Assembly: GCA_004297465.1 (NCBI GenBank)
Contig: SCUB01000019.1
Location: 121,001 to 185,000 of the forward strand
Origin: Xanthobacteraceae bacterium
Lineage (GTDB): Bacteria > Pseudomonadota > Alphaproteobacteria > Rhizobiales > Xanthobacteraceae
Length of the DNA: 64,000 bases
Direction: 5' to 3'
Below the pieces are notes generated by a model. It was not told the DNA's origin. It did no database searches and worked only from the letters and a program-made list of their open reading frames with translations. Shown one piece after another: positions 43,617-52,646 of this stretch. The translations under genes and the position numbers were made by a program. Each line of letters opens with the position of its first letter. Within the stretch, counting starts at the first letter, position 1.

Positions 43617-46121
43617 ATGCCGGAGATGCGATTGAACGGAACCGCGAACGGATCGTCTGGCCGACCGGATCCCGCCGGGATCCGGCTTGAGCGCGCGCTA
43701 CGCCGTGCCCGTTGGGCGCTGGCGTGGGAGCGGGTGTGGCCGCATCTGGCCCGGCTCATGACGGTGGCGGGACTGTTCGTGGCCGCTGCGTGGGCCGGGC
43801 TGTGGCTATGGCTGCCGCCGACCGCGCGCGTGGCCGCGCTCGCCGGGTTTGCCGCGCTTTTGGTCGGCGCGCTTATTCCCGCATGGCGGCTGCGCTGGCC
43901 GAGTCGCGCCGAGGCGCTGCACCGGCTCGACCGCCGTTCCGGCCTCGCCCATCGCCCGGCGACCGCGCTCACCGATACGCTGGCCGCCGCGCCCGACCCC
44001 GTCACCGAGGCGCTGTGGCAGACCCATCGCGCGCGCACGCTGGCCGCGCTCAGGAGCCTGCGGGCCGGGCTGCCGTCGCCGCGGCTGGCGCTGCACGACC
44101 CCCGGGCGCTGCGCGGCCTCGTGGTGCTGCTGCTGGCCGCGACCTTCATTGCCGCCGGCGACGAGCGCCGCGACCGCCTCGCCGCCGCGTTCGACTGGGA
44201 GAGTCCATGGTCTGGCGGCGCGCAAGCCAGGCTCGACGGCTGGGTCTCGCCACCGCCCTATACCGGGCGCGCTCCGGTCATTCTCACCGGCGCGCCGGCC
44301 GACGAATCGCGCGTCATCGCCGTGCCGGCCGGCAGCGTGCTGACGGTGCGCGCCAGCGGCAGCCGGCTCGATGTCGCGGCGAGCGCCGGGCTGACCGAGA
44401 CGCCCGCCGACCGCGCGCCCGAGGGCAGCCAGGAGCGCCGCTTCACCATCGCCGCCGACGGCAGCGCCCATGTGCGGAACCCCTCCGGCCATTCGCCGTG
44501 GCGTTTCTCCGCCATCCCCGACCGCGCCCCGACCATCGAGTTGGCGCAGGACCCCGAACGCCAGGCCCAAGGCGGGCTGCTGCTGTCCTACCGCATCGAG
44601 GACGATTACGGCGTCACCGATGCGCGCGCCACCTTCGCCTGGCGCGCCAGGGATGCCGCGACGGCCCGGGACGCGCGGCCGCTCTACGACATGCCCGATT
44701 TCGCGCTGATGCTGCCCAACGCGCGCACCCGCAACGGCGTCGGCCAGACCGTCAAGGACTTGAGCGAGCACCCTTACGCCGGCGCCGAGCTGACGCTGAC
44801 GCTCGCCGCGCGCGATGAAGCCGGCAACGAGGGCCACAGCGCCGCGGTCGACATGCGCCTGCCGGAGCGCGTCTTCACCAAGCCGCTGGCGCGCGCCCTG
44901 ATCGAGCAGCGCCGCAGCCTGGCCATGGACGCCAAGGCGCGGCCGCAGGTGCTGGGCGCGCTCGAGGCGCTGCTGGTCGCGCCGGAAACCTTCACGCCGG
45001 AAGCCGGCGTCTATCTCGGCCTGCGCAACGTGTTCATGCATCTGGCCCATGCCAGGAACGACGAGGCGTTGCGCGAATCCGTCGCCCGGTTGTGGGCGCT
45101 GGCGGTGGCGATCGAGGACGCCAACATGACGGATGCCGAGAAGGCGTTGCGCGCCGCGCAGGAAGCACTGCGCCAGGCGCTTGAGCGCGGCGCCTCCGAC
45201 GAGGAGATCCGGCGCCTGACCGAGCAGCTGCGCGCCGCCATCGACAACTACATGCGCCAGCTCGCGGAGCAGTTGCGCAGCAATCCGCAGCAACTCGCCC
45301 GTCCGCTCGATCCCAACGCGCGCGTCATGCGGCCCGAGGATCTGCGCGCGATGCTCGACCGCATGGAGCGCATGGCGCGCTCCGGCGACAGGGATGGCGC
45401 GCGCCAGTTGCTCGAACAACTGCAGCAGATGCTGGAGAACCTGCAGATGGCGCAGCCCGGCATGGGAGGCGACGACGACATCGAGCAGGCGCTCAACGAA
45501 CTCGGCGATCTCGCGCGCAAGCAGCAGCAGTTGCGCGACCGTACGTTCAAGCAGGGGCAGGATCAGCGACGCGACCGCATGCGCGGGCAGCGGTCCGGCC
45601 CCGACGCCATGAATGAATTGCGCCAGGACCAGCAGGCGTTGCGCGACCGGCTCGGCAAGCTGCTCGAGGACATGAAGAAGCGCGGCCTTGGCGGCCAGAA
45701 GCAGCAGGGCCCCGGCCAACCGGGCGACGATCTGGACGAGGCGGATTCGGCCATGGGCGAGGCCGGCGGCCAGCTCGGCCAGGGCAATGCCGACGGCGCC
45801 GTCGATTCGCAAGGCCGCGCCGCCGACGCGCTGCGGCGCGGCGCGCAAGGCCTGGCGCAGGCACTGCAGCAGATGATGGGCGAGGGCGAGGGCAACAGTC
45901 CCGGCAACCGCGTCGGACCGCAGACGGGCAACGGCCCCAGCGCCGATCCGCTCGGCCGGCCGCTGCGCGGCCGCGACATCGACGATACGACGGTGCAGGT
46001 TCCCGGTGAGATCGACGTGCAGCGGGTGCGCCGCATCCTCGAGGAACTGCGCCGCCGGCTTGGCGAGACCGAGCGCCCGCAGCTCGAGCTGGATTACATC
46101 GAGCGGCTGCTCAAGGAGTAG
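43617..46121 (+). CDS. TIGR02302 family membrane protein
   Basis: A large protein of 834 residues, TIGR02302/DUF4175 type. The first ~190 residues contain three hydrophobic segments (about residues 44-60, 68-84 and 160-180). A periplasmic beta-rich part follows (about 195-440). Then comes a long Gln/Arg/Glu-rich helical part (about 470-710) with likely coiled coil, a Gly/Gln-rich linker and a conserved C-terminal helix. The family is confined mostly to alphaproteobacteria and has no known function. Context (next to lysA and the ftsEX group) suggests an envelope role. The ATG at 43617 is chosen; 43626 is an alternative. Confidence 0.85.
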   Translation: MPEMRLNGTANGSSGRPDPAGIRLERALRRARWALAWERVWPHLARLMTVAGLFVAAAWAGLWLWLPPTARVAALAGFAALLVGALIPAWRLRWPSRAEALHRLDRRSGLAHRPATALTDTLAAAPDPVTEALWQTHRARTLAALRSLRAGLPSPRLALHDPRALRGLVVLLLAATFIAAGDERRDRLAAAFDWESPWSGGAQARLDGWVSPPPYTGRAPVILTGAPADESRVIAVPAGSVLTVRASGSRLDVAASAGLTETPADRAPEGSQERRFTIAADGSAHVRNPSGHSPWRFSAIPDRAPTIELAQDPERQAQGGLLLSYRIEDDYGVTDARATFAWRARDAATARDARPLYDMPDFALMLPNARTRNGVGQTVKDLSEHPYAGAELTLTLAARDEAGNEGHSAAVDMRLPERVFTKPLARALIEQRRSLAMDAKARPQVLGALEALLVAPETFTPEAGVYLGLRNVFMHLAHARNDEALRESVARLWALAVAIEDANMTDAEKALRAAQEALRQALERGASDEEIRRLTEQLRAAIDNYMRQLAEQLRSNPQQLARPLDPNARVMRPEDLRAMLDRMERMARSGDRDGARQLLEQLQQMLENLQMAQPGMGGDDDIEQALNELGDLARKQQQLRDRTFKQGQDQRRDRMRGQRSGPDAMNELRQDQQALRDRLGKLLEDMKKRGLGGQKQQGPGQPGDDLDEADSAMGEAGGQLGQGNADGAVDSQGRAADALRRGAQGLAQALQQMMGEGEGNSPGNRVGPQTGNGPSADPLGRPLRGRDIDDTTVQVPGEIDVQRVRRILEELRRRLGETERPQLELDYIERLLKE

Positions 46122-46137
46122 GTCAGGCGCCTCGCGA

Positions 46138-46512
46138 TCATGGCTTCCGCGCGGCTAGCGCCGCGGCGGCCGCGGCGCGGATGTCGGCCACCGAGAATGG
46201 CTTGGTGACGACGTCGTGGATGAGGGCCTTGAGATTATGCGCGCGCTCGCGCTGGTCGGCGAATCCGGTCATCAGCAGGATGACGAGGCGGGGGAAGTCG
46301 CGCGCCGCCATGAGCGCCAGCGCGATACCGTCCATCACCGGCATCTTGATGTCGGTGAGCAGCAGGTCGAAGGGATCGGCGGCGCCTGCCAGGAGGTCGA
46401 GCGCCTCGGCGCCGTCGGCGGCGGTGACCGTGACGTGGCCGTCAAGCGCGAGCGCGCGCGCCACCAATTCACGCATCGCGGTTTCGTCGTCGGCGATCAG
46501 CACCCGCGCCAT
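46138..46512 (-). CDS. Single-domain response regulator, CpdR-like
   Basis: A 124-residue receiver domain without an output domain. It has acidic D8-D9, phosphoacceptor D54, T82 (MTGF) and K104 (TKPF), so it is complete and probably active. Similar single-domain regulators in alphaproteobacteria include CpdR (control of ClpXP in the cell cycle) and DivK. The sequence is CpdR-like but not diagnostic. It overlaps or abuts the zinc-ribbon protein gene (next base), so both are co-transcribed. Confidence 0.85.
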   Translation of the reverse strand: MARVLIADDETAMRELVARALALDGHVTVTAADGAEALDLLAGAADPFDLLLTDIKMPVMDGIALALMAARDFPRLVILLMTGFADQRERAHNLKALIHDVVTKPFSVADIRAAAAAALAARKP

Positions 46513-47373
46513 TCACGCGTCTCCGCCGGCAAGGTCGCGGCGATGAAAGAATCGCACGGCGATGTCGTGGGCCTCGGCCGGCGGCGCGGCGAGGCGCGAG
46601 CGGAACGGCACCTTCTCGCCCGGATTGATGCGGGACTGCTCCAGCACCGTGTTCCAGGCATAGATGTCGTTGCCGCGGACGTCGCGCACGACGAAGCGCA
46701 GGCGCGGAATTTCCAGCGGCTTGCGGGCGAGCCCGACGATGGCGCCCTCGATCACCAGCACGGGCGCGCCGTCCACGGTCTCGGCGGTGACGCGGACGTC
46801 GGTGAAGTCGAGGCCGCGCAGGTTGACGCCGAAGCCGATCATTTTGAAGAAGCTCGCGGTCTGCGGCAGCGCCCGCACCACCTCGGCGCGCCAGATCAGC
46901 AGGCCGACGGTGAGCGCGGCCATGGCGAGGATGGCGACGTTGAGGCTGACGGGCCGCCGCATCAGCCCCGGTCCAGGCCGGCGCAGCCATTCGGGAAGGC
47001 CGCGCGACGCGGTGCCGCGGCGGCCGAACGAGCGCGTGTCGCGGCGGCCGGGCGCATCGTCGCCGGTATCGGCATCGCCGGGCAGGTCATCGAAGCCGCC
47101 GGCGATCGATGGACTGTCGATGCGCGGCGCGCCCGCGGCCTCGGGCCACGAATCGCGGCTCGCGTCGGTGGTCCAGTCGTCCTGCGCGGGCGGGTCGAAG
47201 TGCGGCGCGGCGCCGGCCGTGGCCATTTGCGCGGCGGCTTCCGGCCTGGCGTGCCAGACTTCCCTGCAGCGCGTGCAGCGCACCTGCCGGCCCGTGGGTC
47301 CGAGAGCCGCGGCATCGACGCCGTAGGAGGTGTGGCAGTGGGGACAAACGATCTGCATGGGACGAATCGCCAT
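46513..47373 (-). CDS. MJ0042-type zinc-ribbon membrane protein
   Basis: A 286-residue protein that begins with a zinc-ribbon (C10-x2-C13 ... C33-x2-C36; MJ0042 family). A long acidic, Pro-rich linker follows (about 45-135), then one membrane span (about 143-163) and a periplasmic C-terminal domain of DUF3426 type. It is typical of alphaproteobacterial envelope proteins of unknown role. It lies directly before the response regulator gene and is divergent from ftsE across a 124-base region that holds overlapping inverted repeats. A shorter start at MQIVC (47358) is possible. Confidence 0.85.
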   Translation of the reverse strand: MAIRPMQIVCPHCHTSYGVDAAALGPTGRQVRCTRCREVWHARPEAAAQMATAGAAPHFDPPAQDDWTTDASRDSWPEAAGAPRIDSPSIAGGFDDLPGDADTGDDAPGRRDTRSFGRRGTASRGLPEWLRRPGPGLMRRPVSLNVAILAMAALTVGLLIWRAEVVRALPQTASFFKMIGFGVNLRGLDFTDVRVTAETVDGAPVLVIEGAIVGLARKPLEIPRLRFVVRDVRGNDIYAWNTVLEQSRINPGEKVPFRSRLAAPPAEAHDIAVRFFHRRDLAGGDA

Positions 47374-47422
47374 TCGTTAGGGCTGTCGGGACAAGGCTAG
47401 CAGCGGTCCGTTAACGAATCGG

Positions 47423-47459
47423 AAACCATAACCGACGCAAAAAACGTTATGGTTTTGCG
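47423..47459. promoter_or_regulatory. Overlapping inverted repeats between zinc-ribbon gene and ftsE
   Basis: Perfect 10-bp repeat AAACCATAAC (47423-47432) / GTTATGGTTT (47446-47455). A second perfect 7-bp repeat CGCAAAA (47436-47442) / TTTTGCG (47453-47459) shares three bases with it, so the two hairpins cannot both form. AT-rich in GC-rich DNA, 38 bases before ftsE. Role is inferred: operator pair or RNA switch. Confidence 0.55.
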
Positions 47460-47497
47460 CGCGGCGCCCGGGTGGGGCGGGCCGAACGGAGCGGAAC

Positions 47498-48157
47498 GTG
47501 GTCCGGTTCGAAAATGTCGGCTTGCGCTATGGACTGGGGCCGGAGGTTCTGCGCGACCTCAGTTTCCGCATCGCGCCGCGCTCGTTCCAGTTCCTTACCG
47601 GCCCCTCGGGCGCGGGCAAGACCTCGCTCTTGCGCATGCTGTTCCTGTCGCTGCGGCCGACGCGCGGACTCATCACCATGTTCGGCCGCGACATCTCGAC
47701 ACTCGACAAGAACGCGGTCGCGGCGCTGCGCCAGCACATCGGCATCGTGCTGCAGGATTTCCGCCTGCTCGACCACATGACGACTTATGAGAACGTCGCG
47801 CTGCCGTTCCGCGTCATGGGCCGCGACGAATCGACCTATCGCCGCGAGGTCGTCGACCTGTTGCGCTGGGTGGGCCTGGGCGAGCGCATGGATGCGCTGC
47901 CGCCGGTGCTGTCGGGCGGCGAGAAGCAGCGCGCCGCCATCGCGCGCGCGGTGATCGCGCGCCCGCAACTGCTGCTCGCCGACGAGCCGACCGGTAACGT
48001 CGATCCCACGCTGGCGCGGCGGCTGTTGCGGCTGTTCGTCGAGTTGCATCGCTCCGGCACCTCGGTGGTCATCGCCACTCACGATATCGCCTTGATGGAT
48101 CAGTATGATGCGCACCGGTTGGTGCTGCACGAGGGGCGCCTGCATGTTTACGAATGA
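47498..48157 (+). CDS. ftsE: Cell division ATP-binding protein
   Basis: ATPase of the FtsEX complex (219 residues), which couples cytokinesis to activation of periplasmic peptidoglycan hydrolases. Walker [10 protein letters not shown] is near residue 35, the signature LSGGEKQR near residue 134, and Walker [12 protein letters not shown] near residue 159. A GTG start at 47498 gives the canonical [12 protein letters not shown]. Its stop overlaps ftsX by ATGA. Confidence 0.94.
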   Translation: MVRFENVGLRYGLGPEVLRDLSFRIAPRSFQFLTGPSGAGKTSLLRMLFLSLRPTRGLITMFGRDISTLDKNAVAALRQHIGIVLQDFRLLDHMTTYENVALPFRVMGRDESTYRREVVDLLRWVGLGERMDALPPVLSGGEKQRAAIARAVIARPQLLLADEPTGNVDPTLARRLLRLFVELHRSGTSVVIATHDIALMDQYDAHRLVLHEGRLHVYE

Positions 48158-49098
48158 AGCCGCCGGGAGCCGCCGCCATGCCGCTCATTGAAGGAGGCGG
48201 CCGCCGCCTGTCGCCGATCGTGCCGCGCGGCTCGATCGCCGGCCACGCGCTGGTCGCGGTGGTGGCGATCATGACGTTCCTGGCCGCGCTCGCCACCGGC
48301 ATCGTGCTCCTGGTGCGCGGCGCGGCGACGGAATGGCAGTCCGAGGTGGCGAGCGAGGTGACGATCCAGGTGCGCCCGGTGCCGGGCCGCGATCTCGATC
48401 GCGACGTGCGCCGCGCCGTGGAGATCGCCCGCGCCGCGGCGGGCGTCAGCGAGGTGCGGCCGTTCTCGGGCGCGGAGTCGGTCAAGCTGCTGGAGCCGTG
48501 GCTGGGGTCCGGCCTGAAGACCGAGGACCTGCCGGTGCCGCGCATGATCGTGGTGCGGATCGCGCCCGGCGCCACGGCGGATTTTGCCGCCTTGCGCGCG
48601 CAGCTTGCGCAGGAGGTGCCGCCCGCCAGCTTCGACGACCATCGCGCCTGGATCGAGCGCATGCGCGCCATGACCAGCGCCACCGCGTTTGCCGGCCTCG
48701 GCATCGTCGTGCTGGTCATTCTGGTGACGGTGATCTCGGTGTCGTTCGCCACCCGCGGCGCCATGGCGGCCAGCCGCCCGATCGTCGAGGTGCTGCATTT
48801 TGTCGGTGCCGGCGACCGCTATATCGCCAACCGCTTCCTCGGCCATTTCCTCCGCCTCGGCCTCGAGGGCGCCGCGATCGGCGGCGGCGCGGCGATCCTG
48901 CTGTTCGGGCTCGGCGAATCGGTCAGCGCCTGGTTTTCCGGAACCGTGGTGGGCGACCAGTTCGCGGCGCTGCTCGGCACCTTCTCGCTGCGCCCGTCGG
49001 GCTACCTGATCCTGGCCGCGCAGGCCCTGCTGATCGCCCTGATCACGGTATGGGCGTCGCGCCGCACGCTGTATGCCACCATCGCCGACATCGAATGA
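48154..49098 (+). CDS. ftsX: Cell division protein FtsX
   Basis: Membrane subunit of FtsEX, 314 residues, four spans. The first span (about residues 29-52) follows a cytoplasmic N-terminus, then a large periplasmic domain (about residues 53-175) and three spans toward the C-terminus (about 180-200, 225-250 and 283-305). The segment AMAASRPIVEVLHFVGAGDR between the second and third spans is typical of FtsX. Its start overlaps ftsE by ATGA, so both are coupled. Confidence 0.92.
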   Translation: MKPPGAAAMPLIEGGGRRLSPIVPRGSIAGHALVAVVAIMTFLAALATGIVLLVRGAATEWQSEVASEVTIQVRPVPGRDLDRDVRRAVEIARAAAGVSEVRPFSGAESVKLLEPWLGSGLKTEDLPVPRMIVVRIAPGATADFAALRAQLAQEVPPASFDDHRAWIERMRAMTSATAFAGLGIVVLVILVTVISVSFATRGAMAASRPIVEVLHFVGAGDRYIANRFLGHFLRLGLEGAAIGGGAAILLFGLGESVSAWFSGTVVGDQFAALLGTFSLRPSGYLILAAQALLIALITVWASRRTLYATIADIE

Positions 49099-49267
49099 GC
49101 CCGGTCACCAGAGCGCGATCCTTGCCGAAAACCATCTCCCACCATTCGCCATCCTGCCCTAGACTGTGGCGGCAAGAACGACTCCGGCGCCGCACGGCGG
49201 ACATGCGTCCGGCGGCAAGGCCAAGCCATCGGGGCCTGGCGGCGGCACACGGGCGGGTGGCGGACTG

Positions 49268-49933
49268 ATGAGGCGTTGGCGCACCCTGGCGTGGCTTGCG
49301 GGCGCGGCGACGATCGCCGGAGCGGTGGGATTCTGCGTTTTCCTCACCCGCCTCGCGCAGACCGAAATCGTGCTGCACGACAAGGCCGACGGCATCGTGG
49401 TGCTGACCGGCGGCGCCTCGCGCGTGAACGATGCCATGGAACTCCTGGCGGCGGGCCACGCGCAGCGGCTGCTGATCTCCGGCGTGCATCCGATGAGCAG
49501 CACCGGCGAACTGTCGCGCATGCTGCCGGAATACCAGCGCCTGCTCGCCTGCTGCGTCGATCTCGACCATTTCGCCCGCAATACTCGCGGCAACGCCATC
49601 GAGGCGCGGCGCTGGGTGCACGAGCGCAGCCTGCAATCGCTGATCGTGGTGACGTCGAACTATCACATGCCGCGCGCGCTGGCGGAATTTTCCCATGTCA
49701 TGCCCGGCGTGGCATTGACGCCATTCCCGGTTGTGGGCGAGAGATGGAAATCCGAACCCTGGTGGTCGAACGGCGGGATCATGCGGCTGGTGATGCTCGA
49801 GTATGTCAAATATGTCTTCGCCGAGGCGCGTATCGCGCTCGGCGGGCTTGGACTTTTTCCCGAGCGTGAAATCTTTGCGGCCTCTATGCGCGTTCCTCCC
49901 GCCGCACCGCCGCGACGCTCCGCATTCAACTGA
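49268..49933 (+). CDS. YdcF/SanA family protein
   Basis: A 221-residue membrane-anchored protein of the YdcF/ElyC/SanA (DUF218) superfamily. One N-terminal span (about residues 9-28) precedes the domain. It shows ADGIVVLTGGASRVNDAMELL, a LISGVHP strand, NTRGNAIEARRW and VTSNYHMPRALAEF, the usual DUF218 motifs. Members affect envelope barrier function in E. coli (ElyC, SanA). A GTG at 49166 in frame would add a 34-residue Gly/Pro-rich tail. It belongs to the ftsEX-plsC group. Confidence 0.85.
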   Translation: MRRWRTLAWLAGAATIAGAVGFCVFLTRLAQTEIVLHDKADGIVVLTGGASRVNDAMELLAAGHAQRLLISGVHPMSSTGELSRMLPEYQRLLACCVDLDHFARNTRGNAIEARRWVHERSLQSLIVVTSNYHMPRALAEFSHVMPGVALTPFPVVGERWKSEPWWSNGGIMRLVMLEYVKYVFAEARIALGGLGLFPEREIFAASMRVPPAAPPRRSAFN

Positions 49934-49948
49934 CCGGGAACCGCCACT

Positions 49949-50743
49949 GTGTCCATCGTCATCCGCTCGACGCTATTCAACATCGCGTTCTATCTGGTGC
50001 TGGCGATCTACCTGATCGTCGCGATCCCCACCTTCGTGATGCCGCGCGCGGCCATCATCGCCATCGCCAAATCATGGGGGCGCGCCAGCCTGTGGCTCCT
50101 GCGGGTGATCTGCAACATCCGCGTCGACATCCGCGGCCTCGACAAGATTCCGGCGGGCGCGCTGCTGGTGACCTCCAAGCATCAGTCGGCGTGGGAAACC
50201 TTCGCGCTGTTCACGCTGTTCGACGATCCGGCCTTCATCCTCAAGCGCGAGCTGCAATGGCTGCCGCTGTTCGGCTGGTACACCATCAAGGGGCGCATGA
50301 TCCCGATCAATCGCAGCCGTGGCGCAAAGGCGATGCCGGAAATGGCGGCGCGCGCGCGCGCTGAACTGGCCGCCGGCCGCCAGCTCCTGATCTTTCCCGA
50401 AGGCACGCGGCGCCCGGTCGGCGCCGAGCCGCGCTACAAGTTCGGCGCCGCCAATCTCTACGCCGATGCCGGCGTGCCGTGCCTGCCGGTCGCGCTCAAC
50501 TCGGGGCTGTTCTGGCCGCGCCGCACCTTCCTGCGTTATCCCGGCACGGTGCGCGTGGAGATCCTCGATCCGATCCCGCCCGGCCTGTCGCGCGAGGACA
50601 TGTTCGAGCGCATGCGCGGCGCGATCGAGGAGGTCTCGAACCGGCTGATCGCGGAAGGGCGGGGCGAGCTCGCCGACGCCCATGTCGAGCGCGCGCCGGA
50701 GGATCAGTCCAACGACGATGCCGCCCGCGGCGAGGTGCTGTAG
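49949..50743 (+). CDS. plsC: 1-acyl-sn-glycerol-3-phosphate acyltransferase
   Basis: Membrane-bound acyltransferase of 264 residues making phosphatidic acid in phospholipid synthesis. The catalytic motif is H78-Q-S-A-W-E83; the usual HX4D Asp is replaced by Glu, as is common in alphaproteobacterial members that read KHQSAWET. The FPEGTRR motif (about residue 150) binds phosphate. A GTG start at 49949 lies 15 bases after the YdcF-like gene. The C-terminal tail (about residues 240-264) is acidic and unlike the rest. Confidence 0.88.
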   Translation: MSIVIRSTLFNIAFYLVLAIYLIVAIPTFVMPRAAIIAIAKSWGRASLWLLRVICNIRVDIRGLDKIPAGALLVTSKHQSAWETFALFTLFDDPAFILKRELQWLPLFGWYTIKGRMIPINRSRGAKAMPEMAARARAELAAGRQLLIFPEGTRRPVGAEPRYKFGAANLYADAGVPCLPVALNSGLFWPRRTFLRYPGTVRVEILDPIPPGLSREDMFERMRGAIEEVSNRLIAEGRGELADAHVERAPEDQSNDDAARGEVL

Positions 50744-50765
50744 CGCAGGAATTGCACCGGGGCGC

Positions 50766-51425
50766 TTACGACGCCTTCGCCGGCATGCTTTCGCGCAGCA
50801 TGAGCGCGAGCCGGTGCAGCTCGTTGTCGCGGCAGCCCTGCGCGTCCAGCTCGGCCACGGTCGAGAGCACGTAGTCGCGGCAGGGGCCGGACTTGCCATG
50901 GCCTTGTCGCACGAAATGCAGTTGCTGCTCGGTCGTCAGCCGTCCGGCATATTGCGGGTGGCGGCGGTCGACCACATAGCACAGCGCGCTGACCTGGCAG
51001 CGCGCGTCATCCTCGAGCCAGATCGAGCGCATCACCTCGTGATAGACGTGATTGATCTGCTCGCGCTCGCGCAGGTAAACCAGGGTGGCGTCGCGGTCTT
51101 TTTCGGCGACGCGGAACGCGATGCCCTGGCAGGCGCCGCCATGATCGAGCCCGAGCACGAGGCCGGGTTTTTCCGGCGTGCCGCGATGCACGAACGAATA
51201 GACGCACAGCGTGCGGTGGGCGCCGATCAGCCGGGCCGGCCGCCGCTCGACGTAGTCGAAGCCGGGCCGCCACATCAGCGAGCCATAGCCGAACACCCAG
51301 AGATCGTGAGGCGAGGGTTGGGACAAGGGACGCGCCAGCCGCGAAGCAAGTGGACGATGCGCAAAAAGACCTAACAGGGCGGCGCGCGCCATGCAACGAT
51401 CGGTCGCGGCGCGCATGAGGCGCAT
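50766..51425 (-). CDS. Gamma-glutamylcyclotransferase (ChaC-like)
   Basis: A ChaC-type enzyme of about 219 residues that cleaves glutathione to 5-oxoproline and Cys-Gly. The start motif VFGYGSLMWRPGF is typical, followed by CQGIAFRV and a helix REREQINHVYHEVM. The start is unclear: 51425, 51416 and 51392 are all in frame, and the N-terminal ~35 residues are basic. It converges with plsC. Function in this organism is probably glutathione turnover. Confidence 0.85.
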   Translation of the reverse strand: MRLMRAATDRCMARAALLGLFAHRPLASRLARPLSQPSPHDLWVFGYGSLMWRPGFDYVERRPARLIGAHRTLCVYSFVHRGTPEKPGLVLGLDHGGACQGIAFRVAEKDRDATLVYLREREQINHVYHEVMRSIWLEDDARCQVSALCYVVDRRHPQYAGRLTTEQQLHFVRQGHGKSGPCRDYVLSTVAELDAQGCRDNELHRLALMLRESMPAKAS

Positions 51426-51465
51426 GCATTGATCCGATGGGCGGCTTCGCGTATTTTCCTGCCGC

Positions 51466-52632
51466 ATGCGCGAACAGCCCTCCTATCATCCGATTCTGGC
51501 GCCACGCCGCCCGATGTGGCGGATCTTCCTGGCGCCGCTGCTGCTTCTGTTGGCCGGACTGGGATGGAGCGCATTCTGGTTCTACGCGGCGGGCGAGACC
51601 GAGGCGGTCGTCGACCGCTGGCGCGACCGCGAGGCGAAGTCCGGCCGCGAATACGGTTGCGGCGCGCGCGACGTGGCGGGATATCCGTTCCGGTTCGAAC
51701 TGTCATGCGCGCCGGCCAGCATCGGGCTGACCTCGATGTCGCCGCCGGCGCGGGCGCGGCTCGACCGGCTGCGCATCGTCGCGCAGGTCTATGATCCCGG
51801 CCTCCTGATCGCCGAATTCAGCGCGCCGATGACCGTCGGCGGCGGCGACATGGCGGGACAGGCGGTGCTGACCTGGAAGCTGGCCCAGGCCAGCCTGCGC
51901 GGGGCGCCGGAAGCCCCGCAGCGCGCCTCGCTCGTCGTCGACGATCTTGCCGCCGCCGCCCCCGAGGGCGCCGCGTGGGCGCGCGCCGGGCATCTCGAAC
52001 TGCACGGCCGTCCCGCGGCCGATGCCTTGCCCGACAAGCCGGCGCTCGACCTCGCGCTGCGGCTGCAAAGCGCCAGCGCGCCGGCGCTCCATGCGCTGGC
52101 CGCCGAGCCGTTCGACGCCGACATCGAGGTGACGCTGCGCGGCCTGCACGATCTCGCGCCGAAGCCGTGGCCGCAGCGGCTGCGCGACATCCAGGCCGCC
52201 GACGGCCGCATCGAGGTGCGGCAGGCGCGCGTGCGCCAGGGCGATCTCGCCGCCACGGCGAGCGGCGCGCTGGCGATCGACGCCGCCGGGCACCTGAAGG
52301 GCGAACTCAATCTGGTCGTGGCCGGCATCGAGAAGGTGATCGCGCCGCTCGGCCTCGAGGCGCTTCTGGCGAAGACCGAGCCGCAGACCGGATTGCCGGG
52401 CCTCAATGCCGGCGACGTCAACAGCCTGATCGGCGCGCTCGATTCCATCGTGCCGGGGCTCGGCAATATCGCGCGGCGCGGCGCCGGGGCCGGGGTGGCG
52501 GCGGCTCTCAACGCGCTCGGCAAGCCCGCCGAACTGGACGGCCGCAGCGCGCTGGCGCTGCCGCTGCGCTTTGCCGACGGCGCGATCTATCTCGGCCCGC
52601 TGCAGGTCGGCCGCACCGCGGCGCTGTTCTAG
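51466..52632 (+). CDS. DUF2125 family protein
   Basis: A 388-residue exported or membrane-anchored protein of the alphaproteobacterial DUF2125 family. Residues 19-41 form a span or signal anchor, preceded by a basic cytoplasmic head. The remainder is predicted beta-rich with Ala/Leu-rich helices and no Cys motif beyond two (about residues 66 and 82). Function is unknown. Its end and the tyrA end flank a 16-bp perfect palindrome. It shares no visible operon with plsC, since the ChaC gene lies between on the other strand. Confidence 0.82.
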   Translation: MREQPSYHPILAPRRPMWRIFLAPLLLLLAGLGWSAFWFYAAGETEAVVDRWRDREAKSGREYGCGARDVAGYPFRFELSCAPASIGLTSMSPPARARLDRLRIVAQVYDPGLLIAEFSAPMTVGGGDMAGQAVLTWKLAQASLRGAPEAPQRASLVVDDLAAAAPEGAAWARAGHLELHGRPAADALPDKPALDLALRLQSASAPALHALAAEPFDADIEVTLRGLHDLAPKPWPQRLRDIQAADGRIEVRQARVRQGDLAATASGALAIDAAGHLKGELNLVVAGIEKVIAPLGLEALLAKTEPQTGLPGLNAGDVNSLIGALDSIVPGLGNIARRGAGAGVAAALNALGKPAELDGRSALALPLRFADGAIYLGPLQVGRTAALF

Positions 52633-52644
52633 ACTCGAGTCTAG
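52629..52644. terminator. 16-bp perfect palindrome between convergent DUF2125 and tyrA genes
   Basis: CTAGACTCGAGTCTAG is a perfect palindrome (52629-52644) that includes the TAG stop of the DUF2125 gene and lies two bases from the tyrA stop. Without a loop it could form only as a cruciform or a dimer site. It could be a protein-binding site or a relic; the terminator label is tentative. Confidence 0.3.
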
Positions 52645-52646
52645 CT

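Noticed and set aside
47409..47416. CtrA-type site near ftsE
   Set aside because: A single GTTAACG half-site without a second TTAA at seven bases; not enough to call.
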